Part shown: one piece after another, positions 1-9,496 of the stretch
Layout: each line of letters starts with the position of its first letter
Numbering within the stretch: the first letter of the stretch is position 1
Assembly: GCF_030684185.1 (NCBI RefSeq)
Contig: NZ_JAUXOY010000006.1
Span: 1-57,732 of the forward strand
Reading direction: 5' to 3'
Length of the DNA stretch: 57,732 bases
DNA from: Methylotenera sp.
GTDB lineage: Bacteria > Pseudomonadota > Gammaproteobacteria > Burkholderiales > Methylophilaceae
Notes under the pieces: model-generated
Databases searched by the model: none
Seen by the model: only the letters and a program-made list of their open reading frames with translations
Told to the model about the DNA's origin: nothing
Position numbers and translations under genes: made by a program

Positions 1-139
1 CCTTTGCAAAAGTATTTATTGCGGCAAATTACTGCGTTGCGCGGTACTCGCAACCTCGCTGTACACCGCGTACTATCTCGGTTTCTGTGTTCCGTGCGCC
101 TTGTACTTTATCCACACTAAACACTTTTGCAAAGGTCTC
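1..139 (-). repeat. MITE-like element, copy 1 (left end cut by window)
   Basis: A non-coding element ending in ACTTTTGCAAAGGTCTC, whose reverse complement matches the copies at 27714-27856 and 39310-39452 almost base for base. It is inverted relative to those two, and the first four bases of its outer end lie outside the window. The terminal inverted repeat is GAGACCTTTGCAAAAGT on both sides and no transposase is encoded, so it would need to be mobilised in trans. The end sequence resembles termini of IS5-type elements; that family link is inference. Confidence 0.85.
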
Positions 140-180
140 TAAAAGTCTTGTTTAAAAGTCTTGGTTTTTATTTCGTGCTT

Positions 181-1566
181 TTATGCCGTTAGTGCATCTA
201 GACAATCATTAAATACTCGTATTAAAAGGTTTAAGTCCGCATTGTTTGTAGCAGGGCACACCAGCATCATATTATGAAACGGCGTGAGCAGTACGCCGCG
301 GTTTAGCAAGTAAAGATGAATTGCACTTTCCAGCGTTTCGTTTTGTGCATCGCGTGCTTCTTGTGCGTTTTTTGGTGTTTCTGCGCAAAATTGCAGTTCC
401 AGGCGCGCACCAAGGCGGGTGATATTCCACAGTAGTTTATGCGAATTGATTGATGCAGTAAGCAGCCGCTCAAGGTCTTCAGCCATTGTCAGCATGTGCG
501 TGTAAGCTTCTGCTGTTGCTACTTCTGTTAAGGTGGCATGAATGGCTGCCAGTGTCATCATGTTGCCTGATAAGGTTGTGCCAATGCCAGAGTGACCTGA
601 TGGTGCGCTATCTTTAGCGATTTTCATGCGAGCCGCCATTTCTGTACTGAATCCGTACGCTGAGGCGGGTAGGCCACCTGCAATCGGTTTGCCTATGACC
701 AAAAAGTCTGGTGTGACATGATTGGCTTTTGCCCAACCGCCTCGCCCAGTGGATATTGTATGAGTTTCATCTAATACCAGCAGGCTGTCGTATTTTTTCG
801 TGAGTTCACGCAAGCTTTTAATAAAGCCGTCTTTAGGTAATACCATACCGCAATTAGTAAGTGCGGGTTCTGTCAGCACGCAGGCAATATTGCCTTTGGC
901 TAATTCGCGTTCAACGGCTTCACTATCGTTAAATGGCACAGCCACAGTATGCAGGCCTAGATCGTAAACCTGGCCAAGTAAGCTGGCACGGTTGGCGGTT
1001 TTGCCTTCAATTGCGTCTGCCATGGTGTCATCACTTATAACCATGTCTACCATGGTGTCATCAATAGTCCCGTGGTAACAGCCATCAAACACCAGCAATT
1101 TTTGACGCCCGGTTACAGCCCGTGCCCAGCGCAACACAAACCTGTTTGCATCGGTAGCTGTGGTAGCAAGTTGCCAATAGGGCAGGCCAAAATGCTCTGC
1201 CAAAGCTTCGCCAACATTAGGTGCTAGCGTGGAAGGTAGCATGGTGGTATAGCCACTGTTAGCTTGAGCGGCTATCGCTTTGGCTACTGGTAGCGGGCTG
1301 TGTCCGAACATCGCACCCGTATCGCCCAGGCAAAAATCCGTATAATCAATGTCATCCGCACAGCTGAAGTGCGCGCCCTGCGCTTGCTGCACAAAGAGTG
1401 GAACAGGTGTGCCCCAATCATTCATCCAATGCATTGGTACACCATACAAAAAGTGTTGATTAGCCTTGGCTGAAAATGCAATTGAACGTGGGTGTAGCTT
1501 TAGATAATTTGTGCGTTCATAAGCAAGTATCTCTATAGCATTTTTGACTATATTGGCATTTAACAT
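181..1566 (-). CDS. class III PLP aminotransferase (HemL/acetylornithine-type fold)
   Basis: A 461-residue fold-type I, class III aminotransferase. The PLP aspartate lies in LVLDETHT (about D266) and the Schiff-base lysine in IGKPIAGG (about K293); the YHG motif of the cofactor loop is near residues 164-166. The sequence resembles glutamate-1-semialdehyde aminomutase-like transaminases more than the SpuC or GabT enzymes downstream. It is divergent from agmatinase and shares a 190-bp control region with it, so a role in polyamine or guanidino-compound metabolism is likely, but its substrate cannot be read from sequence. No clear Shine-Dalgarno precedes the ATG. Confidence 0.85.
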   Translation of the reverse strand: MLNANIVKNAIEILAYERTNYLKLHPRSIAFSAKANQHFLYGVPMHWMNDWGTPVPLFVQQAQGAHFSCADDIDYTDFCLGDTGAMFGHSPLPVAKAIAAQANSGYTTMLPSTLAPNVGEALAEHFGLPYWQLATTATDANRFVLRWARAVTGRQKLLVFDGCYHGTIDDTMVDMVISDDTMADAIEGKTANRASLLGQVYDLGLHTVAVPFNDSEAVERELAKGNIACVLTEPALTNCGMVLPKDGFIKSLRELTKKYDSLLVLDETHTISTGRGGWAKANHVTPDFLVIGKPIAGGLPASAYGFSTEMAARMKIAKDSAPSGHSGIGTTLSGNMMTLAAIHATLTEVATAEAYTHMLTMAEDLERLLTASINSHKLLWNITRLGARLELQFCAETPKNAQEARDAQNETLESAIHLYLLNRGVLLTPFHNMMLVCPATNNADLNLLIRVFNDCLDALTA

Positions 1567-1630
1567 TTTATTTTATCGACCGTGATAGTTTGCAATGTGG
1601 CCCCAATAAAATTTGATAATTGGCTCTATT

Positions 1631-1687
1631 TGTTAAACCAAAAATTTAGTTTAACATTGAACAAATTGTGCGTACAAGCAATTTGTT
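1631..1687. promoter_or_regulatory. twin inverted-repeat operator between the aminotransferase and speB
   Basis: Two perfect inverted repeats lie in tandem in the divergent promoter region. TGTTAAAC (1631-1638) pairs with GTTTAACA (1649-1656), and AACAAATTG (1660-1668) pairs with CAATTTGTT (1679-1687). Both have a 10-nt spacer and their centres are 30 bp apart, close to three helical turns, which suits cooperative binding by a dimeric regulator. A TATAAAT -10-like hexamer follows before speB. The binding protein is unknown; the MocR regulator at 4094-5683 is one candidate. Confidence 0.5.
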
Positions 1688-1756
1688 AAGCACTTAAATT
1701 GAAGATTCGATTTATGTGAAATTAGTATAAATAGGAAATTTTGGAGTAACGCAATC

Positions 1757-2701
1757 ATGAAGCATGCTTTTCCTTATGCCGTCACAGGCGGTTTTTTAGG
1801 GTTACCTATTACACCAGCTGAAATTGTTGATAAAAGCGCTATAAGCACTTTTGCAGTGGCTGGAATTGCATGGGATGGCTGTGTAACGAATCGTCCGGGT
1901 GCGCGCTTTGGGCCGAATGCTATTCGCCAAGCCAGTCATATGTTATGTGGTGATGATCACCCATTATTTGATGTGTCACCGGTAAAACACACGGTAGATT
2001 TAGGCAACTTAATGTTACCAAATACCAGTTTAGAAGCCATGCGTGCCGCGCTTGCTCCTCAGGCCAGCCGGCTTATAACGCAACATACAATGGTATGGCT
2101 GGGAGGCGACCATTCCATCACTTTGCCATTATTGCGTGCCTATCATGCGCATTATCAACAGCCGTTGGCTTGTATTCATTTTGATGCACATTGTGATACA
2201 TGGGAAAGCCATTTTGGTGAGCCTTCCGGGCATGGTACCTGGGTGTATGAAGCGATTACTGAAGGTTTAGTGGATCCTAAAACTTTTATACAAATTGGCA
2301 TTCGTTCATCTGGGGAACGTGCAGCGCGAGAATTTGTGAATGACCAGGGCGGACGTATTTTCACCGCGCGGGAACTGCGCGGCAAAGATGGGGCGGGTTT
2401 GCAAAGCGTTATTGATGAAGTACGCCAACGCATGATGGAAGCAGGCAATCCGCCACTGTATTTAACTTTTGATATTGATGCGTTTGACCCAGCGTTTGCC
2501 CCTGGTACAGGTACACCAGAAGTCGGTGGATTAACAACAGCGCAAGCGATGACTTTGCTGGAAGCTTGGCACGATTTGAATTGGGTGGGTATGGACTGCG
2601 TGGAAGTTTCGCCGCCCTATGATCATGCAGAGCTAACCTCAAATGCAGCTGCAACGCTAATATGGACATGGCTTTGCGGGCAGATAGCGGCTAAAAAATA
2701 A
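1757..2701 (+). CDS. speB: agmatinase
   Basis: A 314-residue ureohydrolase that hydrolyses agmatine to putrescine and urea. All binuclear manganese ligands of the arginase/agmatinase family are visible: H119 in GGDHS, D143, H145 and D147 in DAHCD, and D239 and D241 in DIDAFDP. The length is normal for the family. GGAG lies about 10 nt before the ATG. It starts a two-gene unit with the PuuB-like oxidase 25 bp downstream, so agmatine would enter the putrescine pathway encoded beside it. A guanidinobutyrase or other guanidino hydrolase cannot be excluded, but putrescine genes all around favour agmatinase. Confidence 0.88.
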   Translation: MKHAFPYAVTGGFLGLPITPAEIVDKSAISTFAVAGIAWDGCVTNRPGARFGPNAIRQASHMLCGDDHPLFDVSPVKHTVDLGNLMLPNTSLEAMRAALAPQASRLITQHTMVWLGGDHSITLPLLRAYHAHYQQPLACIHFDAHCDTWESHFGEPSGHGTWVYEAITEGLVDPKTFIQIGIRSSGERAAREFVNDQGGRIFTARELRGKDGAGLQSVIDEVRQRMMEAGNPPLYLTFDIDAFDPAFAPGTGTPEVGGLTTAQAMTLLEAWHDLNWVGMDCVEVSPPYDHAELTSNAAATLIWTWLCGQIAAKK

Positions 2702-2726
2702 TGATGATTTTAAAATAGAGAAAACC

Positions 2727-4067
2727 ATGTCTGCAGCTACAGAATTAAAACTTACGCAAAACTCATATTACGCTGCAAGTGCTAACGAACAGCCCACTTA
2801 TTCCAAACTGGAATCGAATATTGAGGCCGATGTATGTGTCGTTGGCGGTGGCTTTGCTGGACTTTCAGCAGCAATTGAGTTGGTAGATCGCGGCTATTCT
2901 GTGGTGGTGTTAGAGGCTAAGCATATTGGCTGGGGGGCGAGCGGACGTAATGGTGGGCAAATCATCGCTGGCCTAGCGTGTGAGCAAGATGTGATTGAAA
3001 AAGCCATAGGGTTTGATGCGGCAAAAAAAGTATGGGGTATGTCTATAGAAGCCTTGGATTTAGTGCGCGAGCGAGTAAAGCGCTTTAATATCGATTGTGA
3101 TTTAACGGATGGATTTCTTGGTGTTTCAGTCAATGCAAAAAAAGGTGCTTATTTACGGCAATGGTATGACAGAATGGCAAAGCACTATCAGTATGATGCT
3201 GATGCGCAATGGATAGAACCAAAAGACATTCGTCATTGGATAGACAGCCCGCGCTACTACAACGGCTATTTTGATAAACGTTCCGGGCATTTGCATCCCT
3301 TAAATTACTGTTTAGGTTTGGCAAAAGGTGCAAGCCGCATCGGTGTGAGCATTTATCAAAAATCGCCAGTCATTGCAATGCAACATGGCAATAGTAGCGA
3401 TAATGAGTCTGCATATTTGCAAACGGGAACTGGCAGTGTGAAAGCTAAATTTGTCGTGCTTGCGGGTAATATGTATTTGCCTGAAGTTTCGCCTAAACTT
3501 GCGCCAGCATTGGCTAAACGTATCATGCCAGTCGGCACTTATATTATCGCTACTGAACCGATTGCGCCCAGTTTGGCAGAAAAGCTGATTCCCACTAATG
3601 CTGCGGTTTGCGATACCAATTTTATACTTGATTACTTTAGATTTTCGGCAAACACAACATTGTATGGCCCGCGCATGATTTATGGTGGTCGTGTAAGCTA
3701 TAGTGCCTTGACACCACCTAATCTTACCGCGAACATGCAAGCTCGTATGGCAGAGACTTTTCCGCAACTAAAAAATACCAAGGTTGAATATACTTGGGGT
3801 GGTTTTGTTGATATTACCATGAATCGTGCGCCAGATTTTGGGCGACTTGCGCCAAATATTTACTATCTACAAGGTTTTTCAGGTCATGGCGTGGCACTAA
3901 CCGGCTTGGCGGGCAAGCTGGTGGCAGAGGCCATTGCAGGGCAGGCTGAACGTTTGGATTTGCTGTCACAAATCAAGCACCATGATTTTCCTGGTGGAAA
4001 ATTATTGCGTACACCAGCATTAGTGCTGGGCATGCTGTGGTATCAATTACGCGATAAGTTAGGTTGA
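2727..4067 (+). CDS. puuB: gamma-glutamylputrescine oxidase (FAD-dependent, PuuB-like)
   Basis: A 446-residue D-amino-acid-oxidase-type flavoprotein. The N-terminal Rossmann motif VVGGGFAGLSAA sits near residues 37-48 and is followed by the GWGASGRNGG motif typical of PuuB/OrdL-like oxidases; a second FAD contact, GFSGHGVALTG, is near the C-terminus. PuuB oxidises gamma-glutamylputrescine to gamma-glutamyl-aminobutyraldehyde, the step between PuuA and PuuC, and all the other Puu enzymes are in this window. It is co-directional with agmatinase. Convergent with the MocR gene, with no obvious terminator in the 26-bp gap. Confidence 0.85.
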   Translation: MSAATELKLTQNSYYAASANEQPTYSKLESNIEADVCVVGGGFAGLSAAIELVDRGYSVVVLEAKHIGWGASGRNGGQIIAGLACEQDVIEKAIGFDAAKKVWGMSIEALDLVRERVKRFNIDCDLTDGFLGVSVNAKKGAYLRQWYDRMAKHYQYDADAQWIEPKDIRHWIDSPRYYNGYFDKRSGHLHPLNYCLGLAKGASRIGVSIYQKSPVIAMQHGNSSDNESAYLQTGTGSVKAKFVVLAGNMYLPEVSPKLAPALAKRIMPVGTYIIATEPIAPSLAEKLIPTNAAVCDTNFILDYFRFSANTTLYGPRMIYGGRVSYSALTPPNLTANMQARMAETFPQLKNTKVEYTWGGFVDITMNRAPDFGRLAPNIYYLQGFSGHGVALTGLAGKLVAEAIAGQAERLDLLSQIKHHDFPGGKLLRTPALVLGMLWYQLRDKLG

Positions 4068-4093
4068 TTTTTTCTAGTTTGATGTATTCAAAG

Positions 4094-5683
4094 TTAATTT
4101 CTTAATGCCTCCTGAATAACTTCAGCCAATTTGCCTCCGTATTGGGTAATATGCTCTGTTGCTGCATAGGCATAACCAATAATCAGACCTTTCTCGCATT
4201 TTTCACCCATGCAGTAATGTGAAAGTGGATATACCCGCAGCCCATGTTCAGATGCCATTTCAGTGACACGAACGTCATCGCATGCTTGGTCAAATTCCAC
4301 CACTAAATGTAAGCCGGAGTCTACTGTTGAAAGGCGTGCACCTACATTCGCTATTGAGGCAAGTGCTGCTTGTAACAAGCGTCTCCGCTCGCCATAAATT
4401 TGGCGCAACCTTCTGATATGGCTTGCGAAATGACCTTCTTCAATAAAATCTGCTAGTGCTGCCTGAATAACTACTTGCCCAGGCCGTTGTAGTTCGTACA
4501 ATCCATGCTTGAAACTTTCTATTAAATTAGGCGGTACGACCAAATATCCCAACCTAATACCCGGGTACATGACTTTTGAAAATGTGCCTAAATAAAGCAC
4601 GCGACCATTTTGATCCATACCTTGTAATGATGAGATTGGGCGGCCTTCAAACCTAAACTCGCTGTCGTAATCATCTTCAATAATCCACGCACCAACATTT
4701 TGGGCGTAATCCAGTAATAAGCGTCTGCGACCATAACTCATGACCATGCCCTTGGGGTATTGGTGTGAAGGTGTGGTGTAAATCAAGCGCGGAGTTGTTC
4801 GGTAGTCTATTGTTGTAGGCGCCAACCCTTCTTTGTCTACATCTACAGGGTGCAGTTGCAGACCATTAACCTCCAGCACGCGCCGTGCCGCCCAATAACC
4901 AGGGTTTTCCACCCAAGCGCAATCGCCATGGTCAGTCAATAAACGCGCACATAAATCAATTGATTGTTGGGTTCCGGAAGTAATCAGCACCTGGTCAAAA
5001 GTGAGGTTGACTGCGCGCGATACCCGCAAATAATCAGCAATGGCTTTGCGTAAAGGTAAATAGCCGCCATCGTGGCTGGAGTCGAGTAATGCCGGGTTTG
5101 GTGTACGCCACTGTCGATTAAGTAATCGCCGCCATAGCGCATATGGAAATCCTGCATAATCATCTTCACCCGGTGTAAATGGCTGTACTTCGTTATGAAT
5201 TCTGCTATTAACTCTGTCTGAATTATTTTGCTTTGCTGATTGATTTTGTCTGCTGGTTGATGCACACGCAGCTAACCCGCGTTTAGAAAGTTGTAGTGAG
5301 TCTTCAGATTTTATGCGGGTGTTTGATACGTTTGAATCAAGCAACACTTTATCAGTGATGTTGTCAGAGGTATTGCTGCCGGCAATGTCCTTTGAAAAGT
5401 TATCATGTTGATTATAGGTAACATAGGTACCGCTACCAGTTTGAGATGCGACATAGCCTTCATCAAGCAGTTGTTCAAAAGCTGCCAAAACAGTGTTACG
5501 TGATACGGTCAAGTCTTCAGCTAATCGTCGAGTAGATGGAAGTCGTGCCCCTGCGGGCAATACCCGGCTTGTAATAGCGCGCCGAATAACTTCGTAAATG
5601 CGCCTGTGGTTGGGCATGCGAGCGGGAAAGTTACTTTGGTTAAGTTGCGTTAATAACCATTCAGATAGCACAAGCTGTTTCAT
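4094..5683 (-). CDS. MocR/GabR-type transcriptional regulator (GntR HTH fused to aminotransferase domain)
   Basis: A 529-residue chimera. Residues 25-90 form a GntR-type winged helix (RLPSTRRLAEDL, then SRNTVLAAFEQL). A low-complexity Ser/Asn linker spans about residues 90-165. The rest is a fold-type I aminotransferase domain with IIEDDYDSEF (about D338) and the PLP lysine in GTFSKVMYPG (about K370). MocR proteins sense PLP or an amine-PLP aldimine and usually control an adjacent catabolic operon. It is divergent from puuD, with paired direct repeats in the shared promoter region, so it is probably the local regulator of the polyamine/GABA genes. GabR, PuuR-like and PdxR assignments cannot be told apart from sequence alone. 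Confidence 0.9.
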   Translation of the reverse strand: MKQLVLSEWLLTQLNQSNFPARMPNHRRIYEVIRRAITSRVLPAGARLPSTRRLAEDLTVSRNTVLAAFEQLLDEGYVASQTGSGTYVTYNQHDNFSKDIAGSNTSDNITDKVLLDSNVSNTRIKSEDSLQLSKRGLAACASTSRQNQSAKQNNSDRVNSRIHNEVQPFTPGEDDYAGFPYALWRRLLNRQWRTPNPALLDSSHDGGYLPLRKAIADYLRVSRAVNLTFDQVLITSGTQQSIDLCARLLTDHGDCAWVENPGYWAARRVLEVNGLQLHPVDVDKEGLAPTTIDYRTTPRLIYTTPSHQYPKGMVMSYGRRRLLLDYAQNVGAWIIEDDYDSEFRFEGRPISSLQGMDQNGRVLYLGTFSKVMYPGIRLGYLVVPPNLIESFKHGLYELQRPGQVVIQAALADFIEEGHFASHIRRLRQIYGERRRLLQAALASIANVGARLSTVDSGLHLVVEFDQACDDVRVTEMASEHGLRVYPLSHYCMGEKCEKGLIIGYAYAATEHITQYGGKLAEVIQEALRN

Positions 5684-5741
5684 GGAGTAGAATATTCCTG
5701 ACTTACATAGCAGCCGAGTTGCTGGATATGTTAACTTAAAG

Positions 5742-5771
5742 TGGTTCTATCTAAATAATCTAAATGGTTCT
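5742..5771. promoter_or_regulatory. direct-repeat operator, likely MocR site
   Basis: TGGTTCT occurs at 5742-5748 and again at 5765-5771 in direct orientation, 23 bp apart start to start, within the longer near-repeats AAGTGGTTCTA and AAATGGTTCTT. It lies between the divergent MocR gene and puuD. Direct repeats about two helical turns apart are what dimeric MocR/GabR proteins bind, and AAAGTGG-type boxes are known for PdxR relatives. Assignment to this regulator is inference from position. Confidence 0.5.
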
Positions 5772-5854
5772 TGTAGCATTACCAATTTTAGGAATAGTAT
5801 ACTCACCAATGAGGCAATGCAATGATTTGTAATCCTTATAAAACTTAATGTGAA

Positions 5855-6628
5855 ATGATGACAACAAAACGTAAACCAGTGGTTTTGATTCCTGCAGATG
5901 TTAAGCAGCTTGGCGAGCATCCTTTTCATGTAGCTGGTCATAAATACATTATGGCTGTGGCGGAGGCCGCTGGCGCGCTGCCTTTAGTTGTTCCTGCCAT
6001 TAGCGATTTGTTGGATATTGACGTCTTATTAGCCATGGCAGATGGTATTTTGCTCACAGGTGCTGTTTCAAATGTGCATCCTTCACATTTCGGTCAAACT
6101 GTACATAACCCTTCATTACCGCTAGACCCGGCGCGCGATGCGCTTACTTTAAAACTTGTGCAAGCGGCGATTAATGCTGAAGTGCCGCTTTTGGCTATTT
6201 GCCGGGGGTTTCAGGAAATCAACGTTGCTTTTGGTGGTAGCCTGCATCAGGCAGTGCATGAAGTATCTGGTTTAAATGATCATAGAGAAGCTAAAGAATC
6301 TACTCTCGATATTCAATATGGCGAATCACACCTAATAGATCTAGTGGCTAGCGGTCAGCTTGCTCAAATAGTAGGCGCCAAGCAAATGATGGTGAATTCG
6401 ATACATGGACAAGGCATTGATAAACTCGGTGCAGGTCTGGTAGCAGAAGCGTTTGCTTCTGATGGTTTAGTTGAGGCCTTGCGTGTTGAACATGCAAAGG
6501 CTTTTACCCTAGGTGTGCAATGGCATCCTGAGTGGAAGGTCATGGAAAACCCTCAGTATTTGGCGATTTTTAAAGCGTTTGGCGATGCTTGCAGATTAAG
6601 AATGAGAAGGCACGAGCCACCAGATTAG
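5855..6628 (+). CDS. puuD: gamma-glutamyl-gamma-aminobutyrate hydrolase
   Basis: A 257-residue class I glutamine amidotransferase-like hydrolase that releases GABA and glutamate from gamma-glutamyl-GABA, the last step of the Puu route. The catalytic triad is complete: C116 in LAICRGFQEIN, with H224 and E226 in GVQWHPEW. CRG in place of the CLG of biosynthetic amidotransferases is the PuuD/SpuA signature. Two consecutive ATG codons are possible starts. It is the first gene of the long co-directional run to gabT, divergent from the MocR regulator. Confidence 0.88.
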   Translation: MMTTKRKPVVLIPADVKQLGEHPFHVAGHKYIMAVAEAAGALPLVVPAISDLLDIDVLLAMADGILLTGAVSNVHPSHFGQTVHNPSLPLDPARDALTLKLVQAAINAEVPLLAICRGFQEINVAFGGSLHQAVHEVSGLNDHREAKESTLDIQYGESHLIDLVASGQLAQIVGAKQMMVNSIHGQGIDKLGAGLVAEAFASDGLVEALRVEHAKAFTLGVQWHPEWKVMENPQYLAIFKAFGDACRLRMRRHEPPD

Positions 6629-6703
6629 CAATTGTGCGATACATAAAAACTCAAAAAAAATACATCAATAAGTTGTTAATAAAAGCAAGCCAGGAGAATA
6701 AAA

Positions 6704-8071
6704 GTGACAGAAAAAGTAAATATGAACCATGTGGATATGGATAAGTGGCTGACTGAAAACAACATCACCGAGATTGAATGTTTAGTGCCAGATTTAACTG
6801 GTGTGGCGCGAGGCAAAATTTTACCGCGAGAAAAGTTTTCAACAGACCGGGCAATGCGTTTGCCGGAAGCCGTGTTTGGTATGACTGTGACTGGCGAGTC
6901 GCCCGAGGGGCATGAAGGGTATGACCGGGTATTTGGTTTTACCGATAAAGACATGGTGCTCATTCCGGACCCGACAACATTACGAGTGGTGCCTTGGGCG
7001 GTAGACCCTACAGCACAGGTCATTATGGATTGTGTAGACCATCAAGGTAAACCTGTTGATTTTGCACCGAGAAATGTATTGCGCCGCGTGACTAGTTTGT
7101 ACAAAGATTTGGGCTGGACGCCTATCGTTGCGCCTGAGCTGGAATTTTACTTACTGGAACGTAATACTGATCCGGATATTGCTTTAAGCCCGCCTGTCGG
7201 ACGTAGCGGGCGCAAAGAAACGAGTCGTCAACTTTACAGTATTGATGCGGTGAACGAGTTTGATCCGCTCTTTGAAGATATCTATGATTACTGCGATTTA
7301 ATGGGATTAGAGCTGGATACGCTGATTCATGAGTTTGGCGCAGGGCAAATGGAAATTAACTTTTTGCACGATGAGCCGATGTTGTTAGCGGATAAAACTT
7401 TTTTCTTCAAACGTACCTTGCGAGAGGTGGCGATGCGCCATGGCATGTATGCCACGTTTATGGCAAAACCGATGCAGAACGAGCCGGGCTCTGCCATGCA
7501 TATTCATCAAAGTGTGGTGGATGCTCAGGGACAAAATATTTTCAGTAAGCCGGATGGTTCAGCTTCGCCAATCTTTTTTCATTACATTGCGGGTTTGCAA
7601 AAATACCTGCCAGCCGCCATGGCATTGCTCGCGCCTTATGTGAATTCATACCGCCGTATTGTGAGAAATGGTGCTGCACCTATCAATATTGAATGGGGTT
7701 ATGACAACCGCACTGTGGGGATTCGCGTGCCTATATCTGAACCTAGTGCCCGTCGTGTTGAAAATCGCGTGGTCGGCGCAGACGCAAACCCATACCTTGC
7801 TATGGCTGTCACATTAGCTTGCGGTTATTTAGGAATTGTTGAGAAATTAAAACCAACAGATGTGACCACAGGCAGTGCATACGCTTCTGATTACCAGCTG
7901 CCGCGCGGCTTGTCAGAAGCTTTGCGTGAATTAGAGAATGCAAAAGCTTTACATCAGGTTTTAGGCAAAGATTTTATTGACGTGTATTTGGCAGTAAAAG
8001 ATGCAGAACATGATGAATTTATGCGCGTAATCAGCCCCTGGGAACGTGAACACTTGCTAATGCATGTATAA
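6704..8071 (+). CDS. puuA: gamma-glutamylputrescine synthetase (glutamine synthetase family)
   Basis: A 455-residue glutamine-synthetase-fold ligase that joins glutamate to putrescine using ATP. GS-type motifs include APELEFYLLE, GAGQMEINF, KPMQNEPGSAMHIHQS and NRTVGIRVP. GTG at 6704 is chosen as start because AGGAG at 6692-6696 is seven bases upstream; ATG at 6722 is the alternative. It sits between PuuD and the SpuC aminotransferase. Related PuuA/GlnA3-type enzymes can act on other amines such as ethanolamine or spermidine, but the flanking PuuB, PuuC and PuuD make putrescine most likely. Confidence 0.85.
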   Translation: MTEKVNMNHVDMDKWLTENNITEIECLVPDLTGVARGKILPREKFSTDRAMRLPEAVFGMTVTGESPEGHEGYDRVFGFTDKDMVLIPDPTTLRVVPWAVDPTAQVIMDCVDHQGKPVDFAPRNVLRRVTSLYKDLGWTPIVAPELEFYLLERNTDPDIALSPPVGRSGRKETSRQLYSIDAVNEFDPLFEDIYDYCDLMGLELDTLIHEFGAGQMEINFLHDEPMLLADKTFFFKRTLREVAMRHGMYATFMAKPMQNEPGSAMHIHQSVVDAQGQNIFSKPDGSASPIFFHYIAGLQKYLPAAMALLAPYVNSYRRIVRNGAAPINIEWGYDNRTVGIRVPISEPSARRVENRVVGADANPYLAMAVTLACGYLGIVEKLKPTDVTTGSAYASDYQLPRGLSEALRELENAKALHQVLGKDFIDVYLAVKDAEHDEFMRVISPWEREHLLMHV

Positions 8072-8125
8072 AAAATCACGTAAACAAATAAAGCCAATTA
8101 AAAAATATAGAGAAATGAGAACGCC

Positions 8126-9496
8126 ATGGCTATCAACACAAGTGATATTCAAGCAATAGATTCAGCCCACTATATGCATCCTTTTACAGACCACAAAGGG
8201 TTGGCCGAGAAGGGTGCGCGCATTATTACCAAATCTGATGGCATTTATATTTGGGATTCTAAAGGTGAAAAAATTCTGGATGCGATGTCCGGTTTATGGT
8301 GTGTGAACGTGGGCTATGGACGCAAAGAACTAGTGGATGCTGCAGCTAAGCAGATGCAAGAGCTGCCATATTACAATAGTTTTTTTCAAACCACCAATGT
8401 GCCGGCGGTGAAGCTTGCAGAAAAAATCATAAAGCTGGCGGGTGATAATTATTCACATGTTTTTTTTAGCAGTTCAGGTTCTGAATCTAACGATACCAAT
8501 ATCCGTATGGTGCGACATTACTGGACAACGCTGGGTCAGCCTGAGCGTACGGTAATTATTAGCCGTAATAATGCCTACCATGGCTCTACCTTGGTTGGCT
8601 CTTCTTTGGGCGGCATGGGTGGTATGCATGCGCAGGGCGGTATGATTTCAGGCATTGAGCATATAGAGCAGCCTTACCATTATGGCCTTGCGCCAAATAA
8701 AGATAGAGATGCGTTTGGTATAGAGGCGGCAGGCTGGTTGGAGAAAAAAATTCTCGAAGTGGGCGCAGATAAGGTTGCAGCCTTTATTGGTGAGCCAGTA
8801 CAAGGTGCAGGCGGCGTGATTATTCCACCAAAAACCTATTGGCCGGAAATTCAACGCATATGCGATAAATATGGAATTTTGCTGATATGCGATGAAGTAA
8901 TTTGCGGTTTTGGCCGCTTGGGCAAGTGGTTCGGCTCACAATTATTTGGATGCAAACCAGATTTAATGACTTTTGCTAAAGGTGTGACTTCTGGCTACAT
9001 TCCATTAGGCGGCGTTGTTATTGGTAAACGTGTTGCTAAAGTGCTGATTGAGCAGGGCGGTGAGTTTAATCATGGTTACACCTACTCTGGGCATCCAACC
9101 GCCTGCGCTGTGGCATTGGCGAATATAGAAATTATCGAGCGCGAAGGCTTGGTGGATAAAGTTCACAATGAAACAGGCCCGTATTTAGCTCAAAAATATG
9201 CCGAGCTAGCCAAGCATCCATTGGTAGGAGGTGCGGAAACCTGTGGTTTAGTGGCTGGCTTTGTGTTGATGAAAGATAAAGCGAATCATGTGCATTTTGA
9301 CGAAGATTTAGGTGTAGGCATGATTTGCCGTGGTCATTGCTTTGCTAACGGACTCATCATGCGGGCGGTGGGTGACCGCATGATTATTGCACCGCCGTTG
9401 GTAATTACTAAAGCGCAAATTGATGAAATGATACGCTTGATACAGCTATGTTTGGACGCGACATTGGCAGACTTAAAAAAGCAAGGCATTGTGTAA
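8126..9496 (+). CDS. spuC: putrescine--pyruvate aminotransferase (SpuC-like)
   Basis: A 456-residue class III aminotransferase with SSSGSESNDTNIR for phosphate binding, LICDEVICGFGR for the PLP aspartate, and the lysine in TFAKGVTSGYIPLGG (about K285). The N-terminal MHPFTDHKGL and DAMSGLWCVNVGYGR match SpuC and other omega-amine:pyruvate transaminases. SpuC converts putrescine to 4-aminobutyraldehyde, a route parallel to PuuA/PuuB that needs no ATP or glutamate. It lies directly upstream of the ABC importer, as in pseudomonad spu clusters. Confidence 0.85.
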   Translation: MAINTSDIQAIDSAHYMHPFTDHKGLAEKGARIITKSDGIYIWDSKGEKILDAMSGLWCVNVGYGRKELVDAAAKQMQELPYYNSFFQTTNVPAVKLAEKIIKLAGDNYSHVFFSSSGSESNDTNIRMVRHYWTTLGQPERTVIISRNNAYHGSTLVGSSLGGMGGMHAQGGMISGIEHIEQPYHYGLAPNKDRDAFGIEAAGWLEKKILEVGADKVAAFIGEPVQGAGGVIIPPKTYWPEIQRICDKYGILLICDEVICGFGRLGKWFGSQLFGCKPDLMTFAKGVTSGYIPLGGVVIGKRVAKVLIEQGGEFNHGYTYSGHPTACAVALANIEIIEREGLVDKVHNETGPYLAQKYAELAKHPLVGGAETCGLVAGFVLMKDKANHVHFDEDLGVGMICRGHCFANGLIMRAVGDRMIIAPPLVITKAQIDEMIRLIQLCLDATLADLKKQGIV

